A stretch of DNA of 64,000 bases. Source: Prionace glauca. Its lineage: Eukaryota; Chordata; Chondrichthyes; Carcharhiniformes; Carcharhinidae. Of the stretch, positions 1 through 10,937 are shown in pieces. The notes beneath the pieces were generated by a model. It searched no databases, was not told the DNA's origin, and worked only from the letters and a program-made list of their open reading frames with translations. The position numbers and the translations under genes were made by a program. The DNA lies in the NCBI GenBank assembly GCA_037974335.1, contig CM075749.1:17349192-17413191 (forward strand). The letters are read 5' to 3'. Position 1 is the first letter of the stretch. The number at the start of each line of letters is the position of its first letter.

Positions 1-389
1 TATGTACATGTGCAGAAAATAGCTTTCTCTCACTCTCTTCCTGGTCCCAGTTGTTATCATAGGAAAACCGAGATAATGGCACCACAAGAGATAAACAGGG
101 AGAACATGATTGTGATGTTGACATGGTAACATCTCCGGATACAAGATTAACAACAGCAAGGTGAAAGGGCTGAAAGATGTTATTTTTAACTGTGTCCGCA
201 TGTATCTTTGGTAATAATCGCCCTGTAATGGAGGACTTGTGGGAAGGTAGTACTAATGTTCTATTAATATTCAATGGCTATTTCATGAAGTAAAATTCTT
301 AATTTGACTCATTCTATTAAAAAATGCTTGACCAGGCTGTGAAATAAGACCGTGTTTGAATGTCTGAAACAGTGCGGGCATGAAAAGGT

Positions 390-680
390 GAAGCAATTAA
401 ACAACTCATTTCATTCTGTCTTTACAGAAGAAGACACAAGTAACTTCTCAGAAATGCTAAGGAACCAAGGGTCGAGCAAGAAGGAAAATTGAAGGAAATT
501 AGTATTAGTAAAAAAGATAGGGCTGGAGAAATTAATTGGATTGGTCACTGAAGGAATCGGCTGTGGAAGTAATGGATGCATCTGGCGTCATCTTCCAAAA
601 TTTTGTGGATTCTAGCATAATCACAGCAGATTGGAGGGTGGCAAATGTAACTCCACTAATTTAAACTTTTAGAAAGCATG
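390..680 (+). mobile_element. CR1 LINE fragment, start of the reverse transcriptase
   Basis: Decayed piece of CR1 ORF2. Around 631 the plus strand reads ADWRVANVTPL, the conserved opening of the CR1 reverse transcriptase (compare EDWRLANVVPL in the better copy at 12.1-14.5 kb). The frame is broken elsewhere and both ends are truncated. It stops where a SINE begins at about 690. Confidence 0.6.
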
Positions 681-689
681 TGATGAAGT

Positions 690-970
690 CCCACAGTTTG
701 ATTCTGGCCTTGGGTGACTGTGTGCAGTTTGCAAATTCTCCCCTTGTCTGTGTGGAGTTTGTCCGGGTGCTCTGGTGTCCTCCCACAGTCCAAAGATGCA
801 TGAGATGGATTGCTAAATTGCCCCTCAGTGTCCCAAGATGTGTAAGTTAGGGGGATTAACAGGGTTGCAGGTATAAAGTGGGGGGGTGAGCCTGAGAAGG
901 TTGCTGTTTCAAAGAGTTGGTACAGACTCGAGGGGCTGAATAGCCTCCTTTTGCAATGTAGACATTCTGG
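690..970 (+). mobile_element. tRNA-derived SINE, type I tail, head truncated
   Basis: Carries the middle of the common SINE (GTCCAAAGATG box near 789) and the CR1-like tail with GACTCGAGGGGCTGAATAG near 928. Most of the tRNA-like head is missing; only a B-box remnant near 697 is left. It is one of about 27 copies of this SINE in the window. Confidence 0.8.
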
Positions 971-1080
971 CCGGAATTCCTGCCATGGAATCGGAGCAGG
1001 CAAGGGTCTGACAATGGAAATCTCTGTTGACTTTGGGTGGGAATTTCCGGCCTCACCCGAGAGGGCCCATAAAATGCTGC
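971..1080. repeat. Short GC-rich palindromic-type repeat (MITE-like)
   Basis: Contains a block resembling TTGACTTTGGGTGGGAATTT, which recurs near 5578 and, inverted, near 48520. These short elements share GGTGGGAWTTT-type ends and about 110-140 bp length, and I see no coding. A non-autonomous DNA element is the simplest reading, but terminal repeats are imperfect and class is unproven. Confidence 0.4.
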
Positions 1081-1084
1081 CCTC

Positions 1085-1480
1085 TGTAAAAGATATATTT
1101 GACACAGAGGGAGTGCAGCAGAGGATAACCAGACTGATTCCTGGGAAGGCAGGATTGTCATGTAGATGAGATTGGATGGATAAGGCCTGTATTCAATGGA
1201 GTTTAGAAGAATGAGAGGTGATGTGATTGAAATGATAAAATCCTAACAGGGCTGGGCAGATTGGATGTATGAGAGGAGCGTCTACAACAAGAGGTCACAT
1301 GGTCAGGGTATGGGACAGGAAATAAAGAAGGAAATAGACAGATTTCTACACACTAAAGGCCTCAAGAGGTATGGGAAGAGAGTGGGAGTATGGCATTGAG
1401 GCAGAGGATCAGCTATGATCGCATTGAATGGGGGAGCAGACTCGATGGGCTGAGTGGCCTGCTCCTATTTCCTAAGTTTC
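1085..1480 (+). mobile_element. CR1 LINE 3' end fragment
   Basis: Reads as the last part of CR1 ORF2 plus 3' UTR: a region matching QRRFTRLIPG (GCAGAGGATAACCAGACTG near 1118), then a RMRGDVIE-like stretch near 1211, and the end GACTCGATGGGCTGAGTGGC near 1439. That end is almost the same as the tail of the type I SINEs here. The coding frame is lost. Confidence 0.75.
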
Positions 1481-1611
1481 AATGGGCAAAATTTTACAGA
1501 ATGGCAAGGCCATTCTGAGAATTGGCATGTAATTCATTCCTGCCATTCCTGCCTCCCACCAAGCCCACTGCCATTTCATACTGAGTTCCTCAGCTATGAC
1601 ACATTGCTACT

Positions 1612-1800
1612 TTCAGTTTTGACACATCTATCCCAAACTACCAGAAGACAGTTGAGTCAATATCCCATCTGAGAAATAGTGTTACCAGAAATATTAATAC
1701 TGGAGCAACTTTTAGCTATGATACATCTATCCCAATTTACCAGAAGACAGTTGAGTCACTATCCCATCTGAGAAAAAGTCTAACCAGGAAATTAATTAAG
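1612..1800 (+). repeat. Two-copy tandem repeat, about 99-bp unit
   Basis: The stretch from ACACATCTATCCCAAACTAC (1622) to about 1700 recurs 99 bases later from about 1721, with CCAGAAGACAGTTGAGTCA present in both copies. The copies differ at scattered bases, so this is an older local duplication. No coding or known element is visible in the unit. Confidence 0.75.
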
Positions 1801-1926
1801 TCCAAAAGATGTGCTGGTTAGGTGCATTGTCCATGCTAAATTCTCCCTCCATGTACCTGAACAGGCACTGGAGTGTGGCCACTAGGGGATTTTAACATAA
1901 ACCTACTTGTGCCACTAATAAATCAA
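1801..1926 (+). mobile_element. SINE 3' half with type II tail
   Basis: Begins at the TCCAAAAGATGTGCTGG box and ends with the second tail type (CTGGAGTGTGGCCACTAGGG, then AACCTACTTGTG near 1900). The head is missing. Confidence 0.75.
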
Positions 1927-2111
1927 CTTTTAAGATGCCTTGCTGTGTAAAGTGATTTATTCATGACTCTTACACAAAATTAGCCTGGATAGCATTCTTG
2001 CCTATTCACCTCATCTTATCAAGACTAGCCAAACAAGTAAAGTCAAAGTAAACATTGTCCAGAAATTCATTGAAATATCATGGGAAAGCACTGCCAGAAC
2101 ACACTACACTG

Positions 2112-2790
2112 TGGCCCTAGTCTCCTCTGCTGCTGAACACTGTTCTGCCTTTTATTCATTCGTGGCCAGCACTTACTGCCCGTCCCTAGTTGCCTTTGAG
2201 AAGGTGGCAGTGAGCTACCTCTTTGAATCGTTGCAGTCCATCTTTTACAGGCACATCCACAGTGCTATCCAGGAATTTAACCTCACAACAGTGCAGGAAT
2301 AGTGATATGGTGGCAAATCAGGATGGTGTGGGTGTGGTTTGGGAGGTTATGTGGTGGTCATCCCACACTTCTGCCACGCTTGTCCTTGTAAATGGATAGG
2401 GGTTGATGTTTGGAAGGAGCTGTTGAAGGAGCCTTGATAAGTTGCTACAGTGTATTTTGTCTATGTTATGCATGTTATATATATGCTGCTAGTAATGTGC
2501 ATTGGTGGTGGAGGGAGAGAATGTTTAAGGCGCCAACATTGCAGGTTGCTTTGTCCTGGATGATAATTTTCTTTAGTATTGTTTTAGCCACACTCATCTG
2601 GTCAATACTTCATGGTCTTGTAGCTGTCACACAAAGATCATGGAAGTGCATTAAACACTGCCACAAAGACTGTGTCAGGGATGCTCAAGTGGTTCTCATT
2701 GCTGTCCCACATTACCCTACCTGTCAAATACCACAATCACATCATGACTTGTGAGATGAAAATAGTTATGAATAATATCATTCAACCCAT
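2112..2790 (-). mobile_element. Old LINE fragment (3' end of ORF2 and tail), antisense
   Basis: The plus strand here is the complement of a LINE 3' region. It is related internally to 37695-37828 (shared TTTGTCCTGGATGAT and CACTCATC blocks) and to 45770-45890 (shared CAGTCCA and ACAGTGC spacing). The copy at 37.7 kb decodes as reverse-transcriptase C-terminal sequence, so this one is placed by homology. It is heavily decayed. The family is a CR1/L2/Rex1-type non-LTR element; the exact clade is not certain. Confidence 0.55.
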
Positions 2791-3744
2791 TCACCAAGAT
2801 TTTAAATATCCAACAAGGATTTGAAATCATGCCAGCCATTCTGGATAAGCAGCTAATATGTCTGCTACTGGCATTGACCCATTGTCCAAAAGAAGGACCT
2901 GTGGGCCAAGAACCAATACCTCATTACTGATCCAATACCCAATGGTAGAGGTCTCTGATTGACTTTGCTTGAAGACAGTGGACAGCATTCAACTGATTTT
3001 GCACAGATCACAGATGTTGTGGCCAATTGCTTCATAAGTGGAAGATGAGGTTGACTTGAAACACAATTGAGAGCATCTCACATGACCCCTTCCATGAAGT
3101 TCTGTTGTGGGACAGAATTCTCTACTTGACACCTGAGAGGGCCATCAAATGATTGGATATAATAGACATCCCATTAGATATCCCGTTTAAGCATTCTCTA
3201 TCATCCAACAGTAATTGCACTGAGGATGACAAGTAAGATTACACTTTACTTTAGTTCTTTGTCTGTTTGTTGAAATAACTGCATGAAGAAAGGAAGGGAT
3301 CATAAATGGAACATGAAGAAGATAAGAAAAGAAGAGAAAGTATTAAAACAGTAAAGTATTCAATAAACATAAGTAATAAGGAAAAGTAGACCATGCTAAT
3401 TGCCAAATTACTTCCACTAAAGATAAATTTACATGGTAGAGGGAACAAGGAAGCCACATACTGCTTGGAACACATGAGTCTGGATGGGGTGGATGAGAAA
3501 GTGAGATGGGATACAGATATACAAATCAATACAAGTAAGCAAATGATTGCATAAAAAGAGAAATGGGGTTCATTTCTAATGAAAAAAATCACTTCCCTGC
3601 TTTTGAATTCCATTAAAATTGTATTGAACATCAGTTTGTCCAGTCTTGGAGCATCATGTGCAGTTCTGGTCTCCATAATTATATTTCCCACCCCTAAATG
3701 GGCACAATGAGGTCATAAAACTCCCCCTAGGTATGGCCTTGCAT
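2791..3744. other. Unassigned stretch, no gene seen
   Basis: AT-rich with scattered stops. A minus-strand open frame of 146 codons at 3251-3691 is low-complexity hydrophobic and has no family features. About 50 bases near 3650 (GTGCAGTTCTGGTCTCC) resemble CR1 ORF2, too short to call. Confidence 0.4.
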
Positions 3745-3862
3745 CATATGACCAGCAGTGGTTTAAAATGGCAGCTTACTACCACCTTGCTAGGGTAATT
3801 AGGAATGGGCAATCAATACTGGCTGAGCCTGTGATGCCCATAAATTTTGAAAGATTTTTTTA
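3745..3862 (+). mobile_element. Second-family SINE, 3' end only
   Basis: Carries the end block GGAATGGGCAATCAATACTGG and GTGATGCCCATAA followed by a T-rich run, matching the 3' ends of the fuller copies at 23.3, 42.5 and 56.5 kb. Confidence 0.65.
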
Positions 3863-3992
3863 AATGCAGTGTTGCTCGTCTGGTTATGTTGCACCAAAAG
3901 CTAAACAACTGCTATGATATGAACTGGAATCTAGTTCATTCTGGAATAATTCTCATTCTTTCAGAATGAACAAGATGTCAACAGCAGTTACT

Positions 3993-4540
3993 TTAGAGTC
4001 ATAGAGTTTTACAGCATGGAAAAGGCCCTTTGGCCTAACTTGTCCATGCCGCCCCTTTTTTAAACCCCTAAGCTAGTCCCAATTGTTCGCGTTTGGCCCA
4101 TATCTCTCTATACCCATCTTAACCATGTAACTGTTTAAACTCTTTTTCAATGACAGAATTGTACCCGTCTGTACTACTACCTCTGGCAGCATGTCCCAGA
4201 CACTTGTGTAAAAAAAATTACCCCTCTGGACCCTTTTGTATCTTTCCTTTCTCACTTTAAACCCTTTAGTTTTAGACTCCCCTACCTTTGGAAAAAGATA
4301 TTGACTATCTAGCTGATCAATGCCTCTCATTATTTTATAGACCTCTATAAGATCACCTATAAGCCTCCAACACTCCAGAGAAATAAGTCCCAATCTATCC
4401 AGCCTCTCCTTATAACGCAAACTATCAAGGCCCGGTAGCATCCTAGTAAATCTTTTTTGCGCTTTTTCGAGTTTAATAATGTCCTTTCTATAATCGGATG
4501 ACCACAATTGTGCACAGTATTCCTAGTGTGGCCTTTGATT
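3993..4540 (-). mobile_element. CR1 LINE 3' fragment, lineage D
   Basis: The minus strand encodes 144 codons of CR1 ORF2 C-terminus (YRKDIIKLEKAQKRFTRMLPG, then LRYKERLDRLGLISLE and LIGDLIEVYKIMRG), ending at 4073, with the 3' UTR reaching 3993. It lacks the catalytic part of the reverse transcriptase. The same lineage recurs at 15.8-16.5 kb (shared GIDQLDSQYLFPKV-type motif). Confidence 0.88.
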
Positions 4541-4639
4541 TCACATTGGTTGGGATTAAGTCAAAACAAAAGTTCATTTAACATTACGTAAAATTGAGAT
4601 CTCAGAAACAAGTCACAGTCTACCGGACTAGGCCATTTT

Positions 4640-4870
4640 TGCCCTTTACAAGGCTCCATCTCTTAATGCTATTTCAACTCATCCCTTCAACATATTTTCT
4701 ATTTATTCCCCCTTGTAGTTAGCTTCCCCTCAAAACTATCCATCTTATTCAACTCAGTCATGCCTTGTGACATCAAGTTCCACATTTTAATGCTCTTTCG
4801 AATAAATAGTTCTTCCTCTTTGTTGTGAACAATCTTTTATTTATGATTCGTATTGTTGGATTCCCTTCAT
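4640..4870 (-). mobile_element. CR1 LINE 3' fragment, older lineage
   Basis: The plus strand shows the typical antisense CR1 C-terminal pattern: AAGTTCCACATTTTAATGCT near 4770, then a TTCTTCCTC block near 4810. No frame survives. Divergent from the neighbouring lineage D copy. Confidence 0.5.
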
Positions 4871-5511
4871 TTATATTGTGATGAATGTGCTTGCAGGTTA
4901 AAAGCCACCAGCATTTCAAAAGGTATTTCACACAACGCGTAATAAGATTAGCAGTTGTAGACAGACCCGAAGAATACATCGTCCCACTAACAGGTAGACA
5001 ATCGCACTATCCAGGGAAGGCAAACATATGTTAATTGCTCAGAACTACAGCAATTGAGGGACAAGACGGCACAGACACAGAGAGAAACATCAAAGGGAAA
5101 TAATAGAATAATTGGCATCCTTTTCATGGAAGCGAAGAGGCAGTTTTCATCTAGCAGATTGAGGGGCAGATTCTACTTAGCAGTCCATAAACCAGTTCCA
5201 GCGAGCAGACCAGAAGCAAGAGTGCAGAAACTTTTGTTGAGGCAGTTAAAACTATATCTTTGGTGAACCAGGAAGAGACCTTTCCCAGAATAACTATTCA
5301 CTTCTATACAGTGTGCTGACTATAAGCTGGTCTTATTGAATTGGAAGTTGTTTGAGAAGAGGGAAGTCCTGAAATAGTTCAGATCTTGTAAATGTACTTT
5401 GTGTCAAAAGGGTAATTTCTACTGAAACTGTGTGGGTGTGTTTAGAAGTTCTTATATGTAATTATCTTGGTTCATTATAGTCCTGTTCGTTCATATTGTA
5501 TTAAAAAGGAG
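4871..5511. other. Unassigned stretch, possibly an old interspersed repeat
   Basis: No coding evidence. The block around 5210-5480 (for example CTTTCCCAGAATAACTATTC) has the feel of a dispersed repeat, but there is no second copy in this window to prove it. Confidence 0.3.
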
Positions 5512-5645
5512 CAAATTTTCCAGTTCTGCCCACCGCGGGAATCGTAGTGGGCGAGGGCAGACCGTGGAAAGGTCCGTTGACCTTGGGTGGGATTTACGGG
5601 TTTTGGAGTGAACAGGGCCGGAAAAACCCGCCCGTAAGTGTAATA
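5512..5645. repeat. Short GC-rich palindromic-type repeat (MITE-like)
   Basis: AAATTTTCCAGTTCTGCCCA at the left and GGCCGGAAAAACCCGCCCG at the right are roughly inverted. The core shares TTGACCTTGGGTGGGATTT with the repeat at 971. CpG content is higher than in the flanks. No coding. Confidence 0.5.
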
Positions 5646-6840
5646 GTATGACTGGGCTGGTTACTGCTGTCACTGAGACTTGCATGTGCTCCTAACACCA
5701 TTGCTGTAAACAAAACTATAGACCACCACAGATGGGATACTTTTGCAGATTCCATCAGCCAGGTCCATGACAATATATTGCAGTTAAAATAAGTATCTGT
5801 ATTGTTTTAATTGATCCAGTATTGCTTTGTAAACTCAAAAGATATCATTTCCCCACCACCGTCACCAAACATCTTCTCTACGAGTTAAAGTCTCCTCAGA
5901 TGGTCTTGTGTGATATGTATAGAGACAAGCTGGCTAAGGGTGAAAGAAAATTAAAATTTAGCGTCTATGCAGCACCATTCACAGCCTCATGAAGGCCACA
6001 ACATGTAAGTAAAGTTGTAACTTCACAAAGCCTGTTTGAAAATGTCAGTAAAGCCTAAGTAAAGACAAGGCCAATGAGATAACAGCTGCTGACAAAGTTA
6101 GTCTGTAGACTGAAAGCTGCTTGGAAATTTGCACCATCTGTTCAGGATAAAGTTAGATAAAATAATTGTGCTTTTTTTCACACAAATTTGACAAGTTTTC
6201 TATCCTGATTTTACCTGGCATTCTATCTGAGACTATGAACACCCCCCCTCCCCATCTGCCTCATAACTTTAACTAACTTCAAGCATGAGGATTCTCTGCA
6301 ATTCTAGGAATGAGGGGTCATTTTTGGTAGGAAGTGTATTTTTGGCCTCCTGGGATTCTGTGGTTTACAGTAACTCGACGTGTTATAAAGAATGACTTAG
6401 AGGAAATTAGAGCAATATAGAAAGTTTTTCGAACCCAAGTTCATTTGGCTTTTTTAAATCCAACAGAAGGGCCTCATTGACCTGCTAGGCCCATGCTTGT
6501 GTCTCTAAACTTTTCCACATTTGGTTGCAGCTAGGGGTTGCCACTCTAATGGAGTGTATTCCTGGAGTTTGTTTCAAGGGATCTTGAACAACCGTGCCCC
6601 ACATTGCCTCTTCAGACAATGTGCTAAAATGATTGTATTTTAGTAGTGTTGTGGAGGAGTTTCATGAATGCCAGTCAATCCTATGTTGTATTTGTTGCTT
6701 ATTCTGCTTATGACAATGAATGACTTCATTCTAATTATTACTCATTAAAGATTCTAAAAAGTGTCATTGAAACGTGAATATTGGAAACCTCCGTGCTGGT
6801 CTTTTGGGTAATTTTTCGACACTGTCAGTTTTTCTCACAG
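5646..6840. other. Unassigned stretch, no gene seen
   Basis: Mixed, mostly AT-rich sequence with short open frames only. No repeat family or splice-bounded exon could be supported. Confidence 0.4.
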
Positions 6841-6859
6841 CTGGGAGCTTTGCACTGGT

Positions 6860-6935
6860 AAGCGTGGGGGGTGGTGGGGGTGGTGGTGGAAGGATGGCGG
6901 TGGGTGCATGGACACAGGGATGGGGGTGGTGGCTG
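6860..6935 (+). repeat. G-rich tract with quadruplex potential
   Basis: From 6864 the plus strand runs through repeated GTGG/GGGG blocks (GTGGGGGGTGGTGGGGGTGG), with more G runs to 6933. At least four runs of three or more G lie close together, so a G-quadruplex on this strand is plausible. The following 350 bases are C-rich on the same strand. Confidence 0.6.
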
Positions 6936-7289
6936 CAGAGCACTGAGGTGCCATTGAGTAGGCCAGCCTGATCTCCTACAGAACTGGGTGATCTTCTCCC
7001 AACACCTCCCCGCCCCCTTCATGGACATTGAACACTGCCCCCCTCTGCCCAACCATTCCTGCCCCAAACCTTGCCCACGTTATCCCCACCCCACACCAAC
7101 ACTGGTCATTGGAATTGGACATCAGGACCCTCCTGATGAGACCCCTGCATAACTCCCCCTTTGCATGTGCCCCCACCCCCTCAGCTGTTGATCCATTCTT
7201 GCAAAACTCTCCCTGCATAAGTACCCCCTCCCCACATCCATCATTGTGCTTACCTCCCTCCCCTCCCCTTCAACATAAGCCCACTTTTG

Positions 7290-7400
7290 GTTTCTCAGGA
7301 AATCAAGGGATGTGGAGAGGGAGTGGAGAAGTGAAGTGAAGTGAAGCTCAGGATCTGACATGATTGTATTGAATGGTGGAGCAGGCCCATCTTATGGGTC
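7290..7400 (+). mobile_element. CR1 LINE 3' terminal fragment
   Basis: Matches the 3' UTR end of CR1: CAAGGGATGTGGAGAGGG near 7308, then TGTATTGAATGGTGGAGCAG at 7365. It runs directly into another CR1 end on the opposite strand, so the two lie tail to tail. Confidence 0.6.
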
Positions 7401-7407
7401 TTATAAG

Positions 7408-7830
7408 GAACAAAAAACAGTACAGCACAGCAATGGGCCCTTCAGCCCTCCAAGCCTGTGCCGATCACAATGTCCTATCTTGACCAATCACTTTTATCCC
7501 TCTATTCCTTGTTTCCTCATTTGCCTATCAAGGTATGTTTTAAATGTGGTGAACGTAAGTACCTAAACCACCTCATTTGGAGTGCATTCCAGGCCCTTAC
7601 CACCCTCTGTGTAAAACCTTCCCCTGCATATCTCCATGGAAGCGTTCCGCTCCTTGAACTTATTCTCCCTTGTACTTGTCATTTCCGCCCTGGGATAAAG
7701 CTTCCAACTGTTAACCCCTATCTATACCTCTCATAATTTTATAAATTTCTATCAGATCAGCCTCCATCTTTCCAGGGAGAAAATCCCTGTTTATTCTACT
7801 CCTGCTTCTATTTCTTGTGTTTCTTTTTAA
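7408..7830 (-). mobile_element. CR1 LINE 3' fragment
   Basis: Antisense CR1 C-terminus and 3' UTR: TACAGCACAGCAATGGGCCC near 7421, CATTCCAGGCCCTTACCACC near 7585, TCATAATTTTATAAATTTCT near 7731. All follow the order seen in the better copies at 12 and 50 kb. No intact frame. Confidence 0.7.
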
Positions 7831-8207
7831 ATCTTAACATGGAAGAGGAATTTCTCTTAATATCCACTTGGCATCTTGCCTGAAAACTAAGAAAGTGTGG
7901 AATAAAATCAGTTTCAGATGCTAATATCTGACCCTGTATTGGGTGGAGCAACTCTTCAGGGACATTTGAAGTTGGTTTAGGGTCTCTTAAATATACTAAC
8001 CTCTCTCAAAATCAATCAATATTTTGGCATTGGAAATAAGCTAAAATAAAGCTAACCAAATTGCCAGGAAGAACCGTTGCTTATCATTGGGGATGTTACT
8101 TTCATGCAGAAGAATAACTGCAGCTGTTGGGGGAAATTTCATCTTTTCGAAATATTGAATACAATAAGTTAGACTGTACCAGAAAACAAAATGCTCTTGT
8201 TCCTTAT

Positions 8208-9480
8208 TGTTATGATCCCAGTTGATGTTACCACTGGACTGGAAAATCCCAGAATGGAATCCTGGCTCAAAATATCTTAACCTTTACTTTGTTTTTGGAG
8301 AACATGAATGAACAGAGTCACAGGGCTACCAGTTGGCTTTTAACAACAAAAAAAAATTACCAAAGCAGAAAAGTTTGATTGTACTCCAATACTCCTTCAC
8401 TCCAACTTATCTGCACAAATATACACTGGTTGCAAATGTAATACAGGTTACAAAATATATCTTAAGCTACAATCATCTCCGCAAACACACAATCCCCTTA
8501 AACCCACAGGTTGGCTGTAGTCAGCCACACTCCACTCTGAAACCAAGTGCCAGATGTTACCCAAGTAACCTTCTGTGGATTTCCCCTTAGATCCTCCCAG
8601 CTGATTGTTACAACATGACCTAAATTTATATCACTGGATTCCAGCTTCCAAACTCTCAAGAAAACACACATTAGATTCTTTTGTCAAACAATGCTTCCCC
8701 TCAGCTGTTCCCAGATCCGCTTCCATATTTTACAACTCTCCTTTCCGTATTCCTTTGTGTGAAAGCTTGAAAACGTTCAAAACAATCTCAGAGATGCAGC
8801 TGCTAATTGCTTCACGATTGCTTCAACTATCACTTCACAGGCTGCAGTAAGTTATCACAAATCTTAGATTTACTTCAGATATCTCTCCTAGTTTCTCACC
8901 AGCCAACTCAGCTTTGTCTGTAACCTCAATGAACAGTAGTACCCTGTTCCAGTTTCTCCCAACCCTTTAACATCAGACTTCCTAGTATCAGATAATATCA
9001 GGTTTCCAGACTTATCTTCATTCGAATCTACTTGATTAGCTGTTCTTTAGATTTCTGACACTGGCTTCCTTGCCCCTTACTCCATTGTATGGCTTTTCTT
9101 CTAGAAAAAACTATGAGAGATGTTTTCCCTCTCATTGCTAAACTCCTTCTGCTATGGTTCAGTTAAACTAAAATTGCAACAAGGTCTCTTCCCCGAAAAG
9201 TGGTCCTTGGTTGCATAGCATCATCTCATTCTTTTTCCGAGCTTTTATTTACACACCATAAACTCTCTCAGCACGGTTTGAACTGAAGCCAGAAATATTC
9301 ATACAAGCAATTACCTTTAACATGAATCTGACTGGACAGTTCCACTTCTTTGTACAGAAACATGATATGAAATATGCTGTAACATCTACACCTTGTTTCC
9401 AACTTCCAATATTACAAACATATACCGCTTAAAACAACCTCTGCTTCTTGCCGCTTAGATAAATATTGTTTACTTCAGGA
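8208..9480. other. Unassigned block starting TGTTATGATCCC, possible long LTR or other dispersed repeat
   Basis: A long, CT-rich, non-coding block begins with TGTTATGATCCC at 8208. The start has an LTR-like look, but I find no matching right end, target duplication or second copy here. It holds no supported gene. Confidence 0.25.
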
Positions 9481-9792
9481 AAGATAAGTTTCATATGGGC
9501 CATGAGTCAGCAAAAAAGATTCAAAATGAACAAACCTCTAGATGAAATGATATGTTGTTTTAAAAAAAATAGATGAAGTGATTGAGGATCAGGACCCCCA
9601 GACATTCATAATTTGGATGTTGTTGTTTCCTTCTGGACATCAGCATCTTTGGCTGTGTCATGTTCACCCAAACTTCCTTGCTGATCATGTTGTTTTGAAT
9701 TCCGAATGGGAAAAAAATGTTAATGCATGAATCTCATTTAAGATTTCCCGAAGAAAATAAAGCATAGAATCTGCTAGATAATCTATTCTATC

Positions 9793-10107
9793 AAATCACA
9801 GAATCCCTATAGTGCAGAAAGAGGCCATTTGGCCCATCGAGTCTGCACCAGCAACAATCCCACCCAGAATCGATCTGTATAACCCCACTTCTTTACCCTG
9901 CTAATCCCCCTGCCACTAATGGTCAATTTATCATGGCCAATTCACTGAACCCGCACATCTTTGAACTGTGAGAGAAAAGCCAGAGGAAACACATGCAGAG
10001 ACAGAGAGAATGTACAAATTCCGCACAGACAGTCACCCGAGGCCAGAATTGAACCCGGGCCCCTGGCACAGTGAGGCAGCAGTGCTAACCATCGTGCCAC
10101 CATGCTG
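9793..10107 (-). mobile_element. tRNA-derived SINE, type I tail, near full length
   Basis: On the minus strand it starts with a tRNA-like head (GGTTAGCACTGCTGCC and a B-box-like GGTTCAATTC). It passes the common middle and ends in the CR1-like tail (GACTCGATGGGCCAAATGGC) and ATTCTGTGATT. About 315 bp, close to the full length seen in this window. Confidence 0.9.
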
Positions 10108-10764
10108 CTCATTCATAAAAACCAGCTTCCTTCACAGACATGGCATAACATACTCTACCATTGATTCCACTTGATCCATTGAATTATTACCGAGGTCATG
10201 AAAAGCCATGATTAGCTATTTATACTCTTCAGGAGGTAACTCAAGCTTTTGTGTCAGAAGATGATTAATTCCCTTTTTGAATTGTCCACATTTTGATTAA
10301 AAAAAGGATTGAGATGAGCTGAAAAAAAGCCATTGTAACTATTCAGTAAAGTTATTGTCCTGTGCTTCCATTATTAAATCACTACAGAAGTCTGGTAGAT
10401 TAGAGAAAGACTTATCGCTTCTGAAGCTATGGTGCTGACTTCTGCACTATAAATGAAACTGAACTATGCTCAGAGTCAAACCCAATGAATGTTATTTGCG
10501 GTGGTGTATTTGAGAGGAGATAATGGCTTCAAATTTTTGTGCCTCATACAACAGTGATACTGTCATTCAGTTCTTCCTTTCACTTTGCATTTTGCTTTAT
10601 TAGTGGGAAGTTCTTTATTCCTGTAAGGAGTCACATTCCAAATTTTTTATTTATGCGTGCTAGGTACAATCTTGTATTCACAGTTTCAGTCCATAGTCCT
10701 GATACCCATTTCATTCTTCCCTTCTCTACTTCCATAAAATTCTTCAATCTGTATCTCCTGTTGG
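10108..10764. other. Unassigned stretch, no gene seen
   Basis: AT-rich, no open frame with family features and no repeat I can name. Confidence 0.4.
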
Positions 10765-10890
10765 ACATTTACCATCACCTTCCAAGTGTAAGGGCCTCAT
10801 GGACTTCTTTGTCACAAATTTTGAGATTACTCATTTAGCTGCTTTTGCTACTTCGCTTCCCCTTGCTTACCAGCTAAAGATCCCAGGCTA
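10765..10890 (+). mobile_element. L2-like LINE fragment
   Basis: GGGCCTCATGGACTTCTTTG at 10791 and the following bases resemble a LMDFFVTKI-type stretch of L2-like ORF2. Only about 125 bases remain and the frame is broken. The same family appears at 15.2 and 16.7 kb. Confidence 0.4.
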
Positions 10891-10937
10891 ACTCTGCTCT
10901 CAATCCCCCACATTTTCCAGTTTCTCTCCCAATCTTC

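Noticed and set aside
656-1105. 149-codon minus-strand frame
   Set aside because: It is the antisense of a SINE and a short repeat. Similar antisense frames appear over other SINE copies.
3251-3691. 146-codon minus-strand frame with hydrophobic stretches
   Set aside because: It is the complement of AT-rich DNA with a CR1-like trace, of low complexity and without start context or family motifs.
6840-7340. Overlapping frames in the G/C-rich block as possible proline-rich proteins
   Set aside because: Frames appear on both strands at once and consist of low-complexity P/H/G stretches, as expected from composition.
9793-10107. tRNA gene in the SINE heads
   Set aside because: A and B boxes are present, but the cloverleaf does not extend into a mature tRNA and the same head recurs in all SINE copies.
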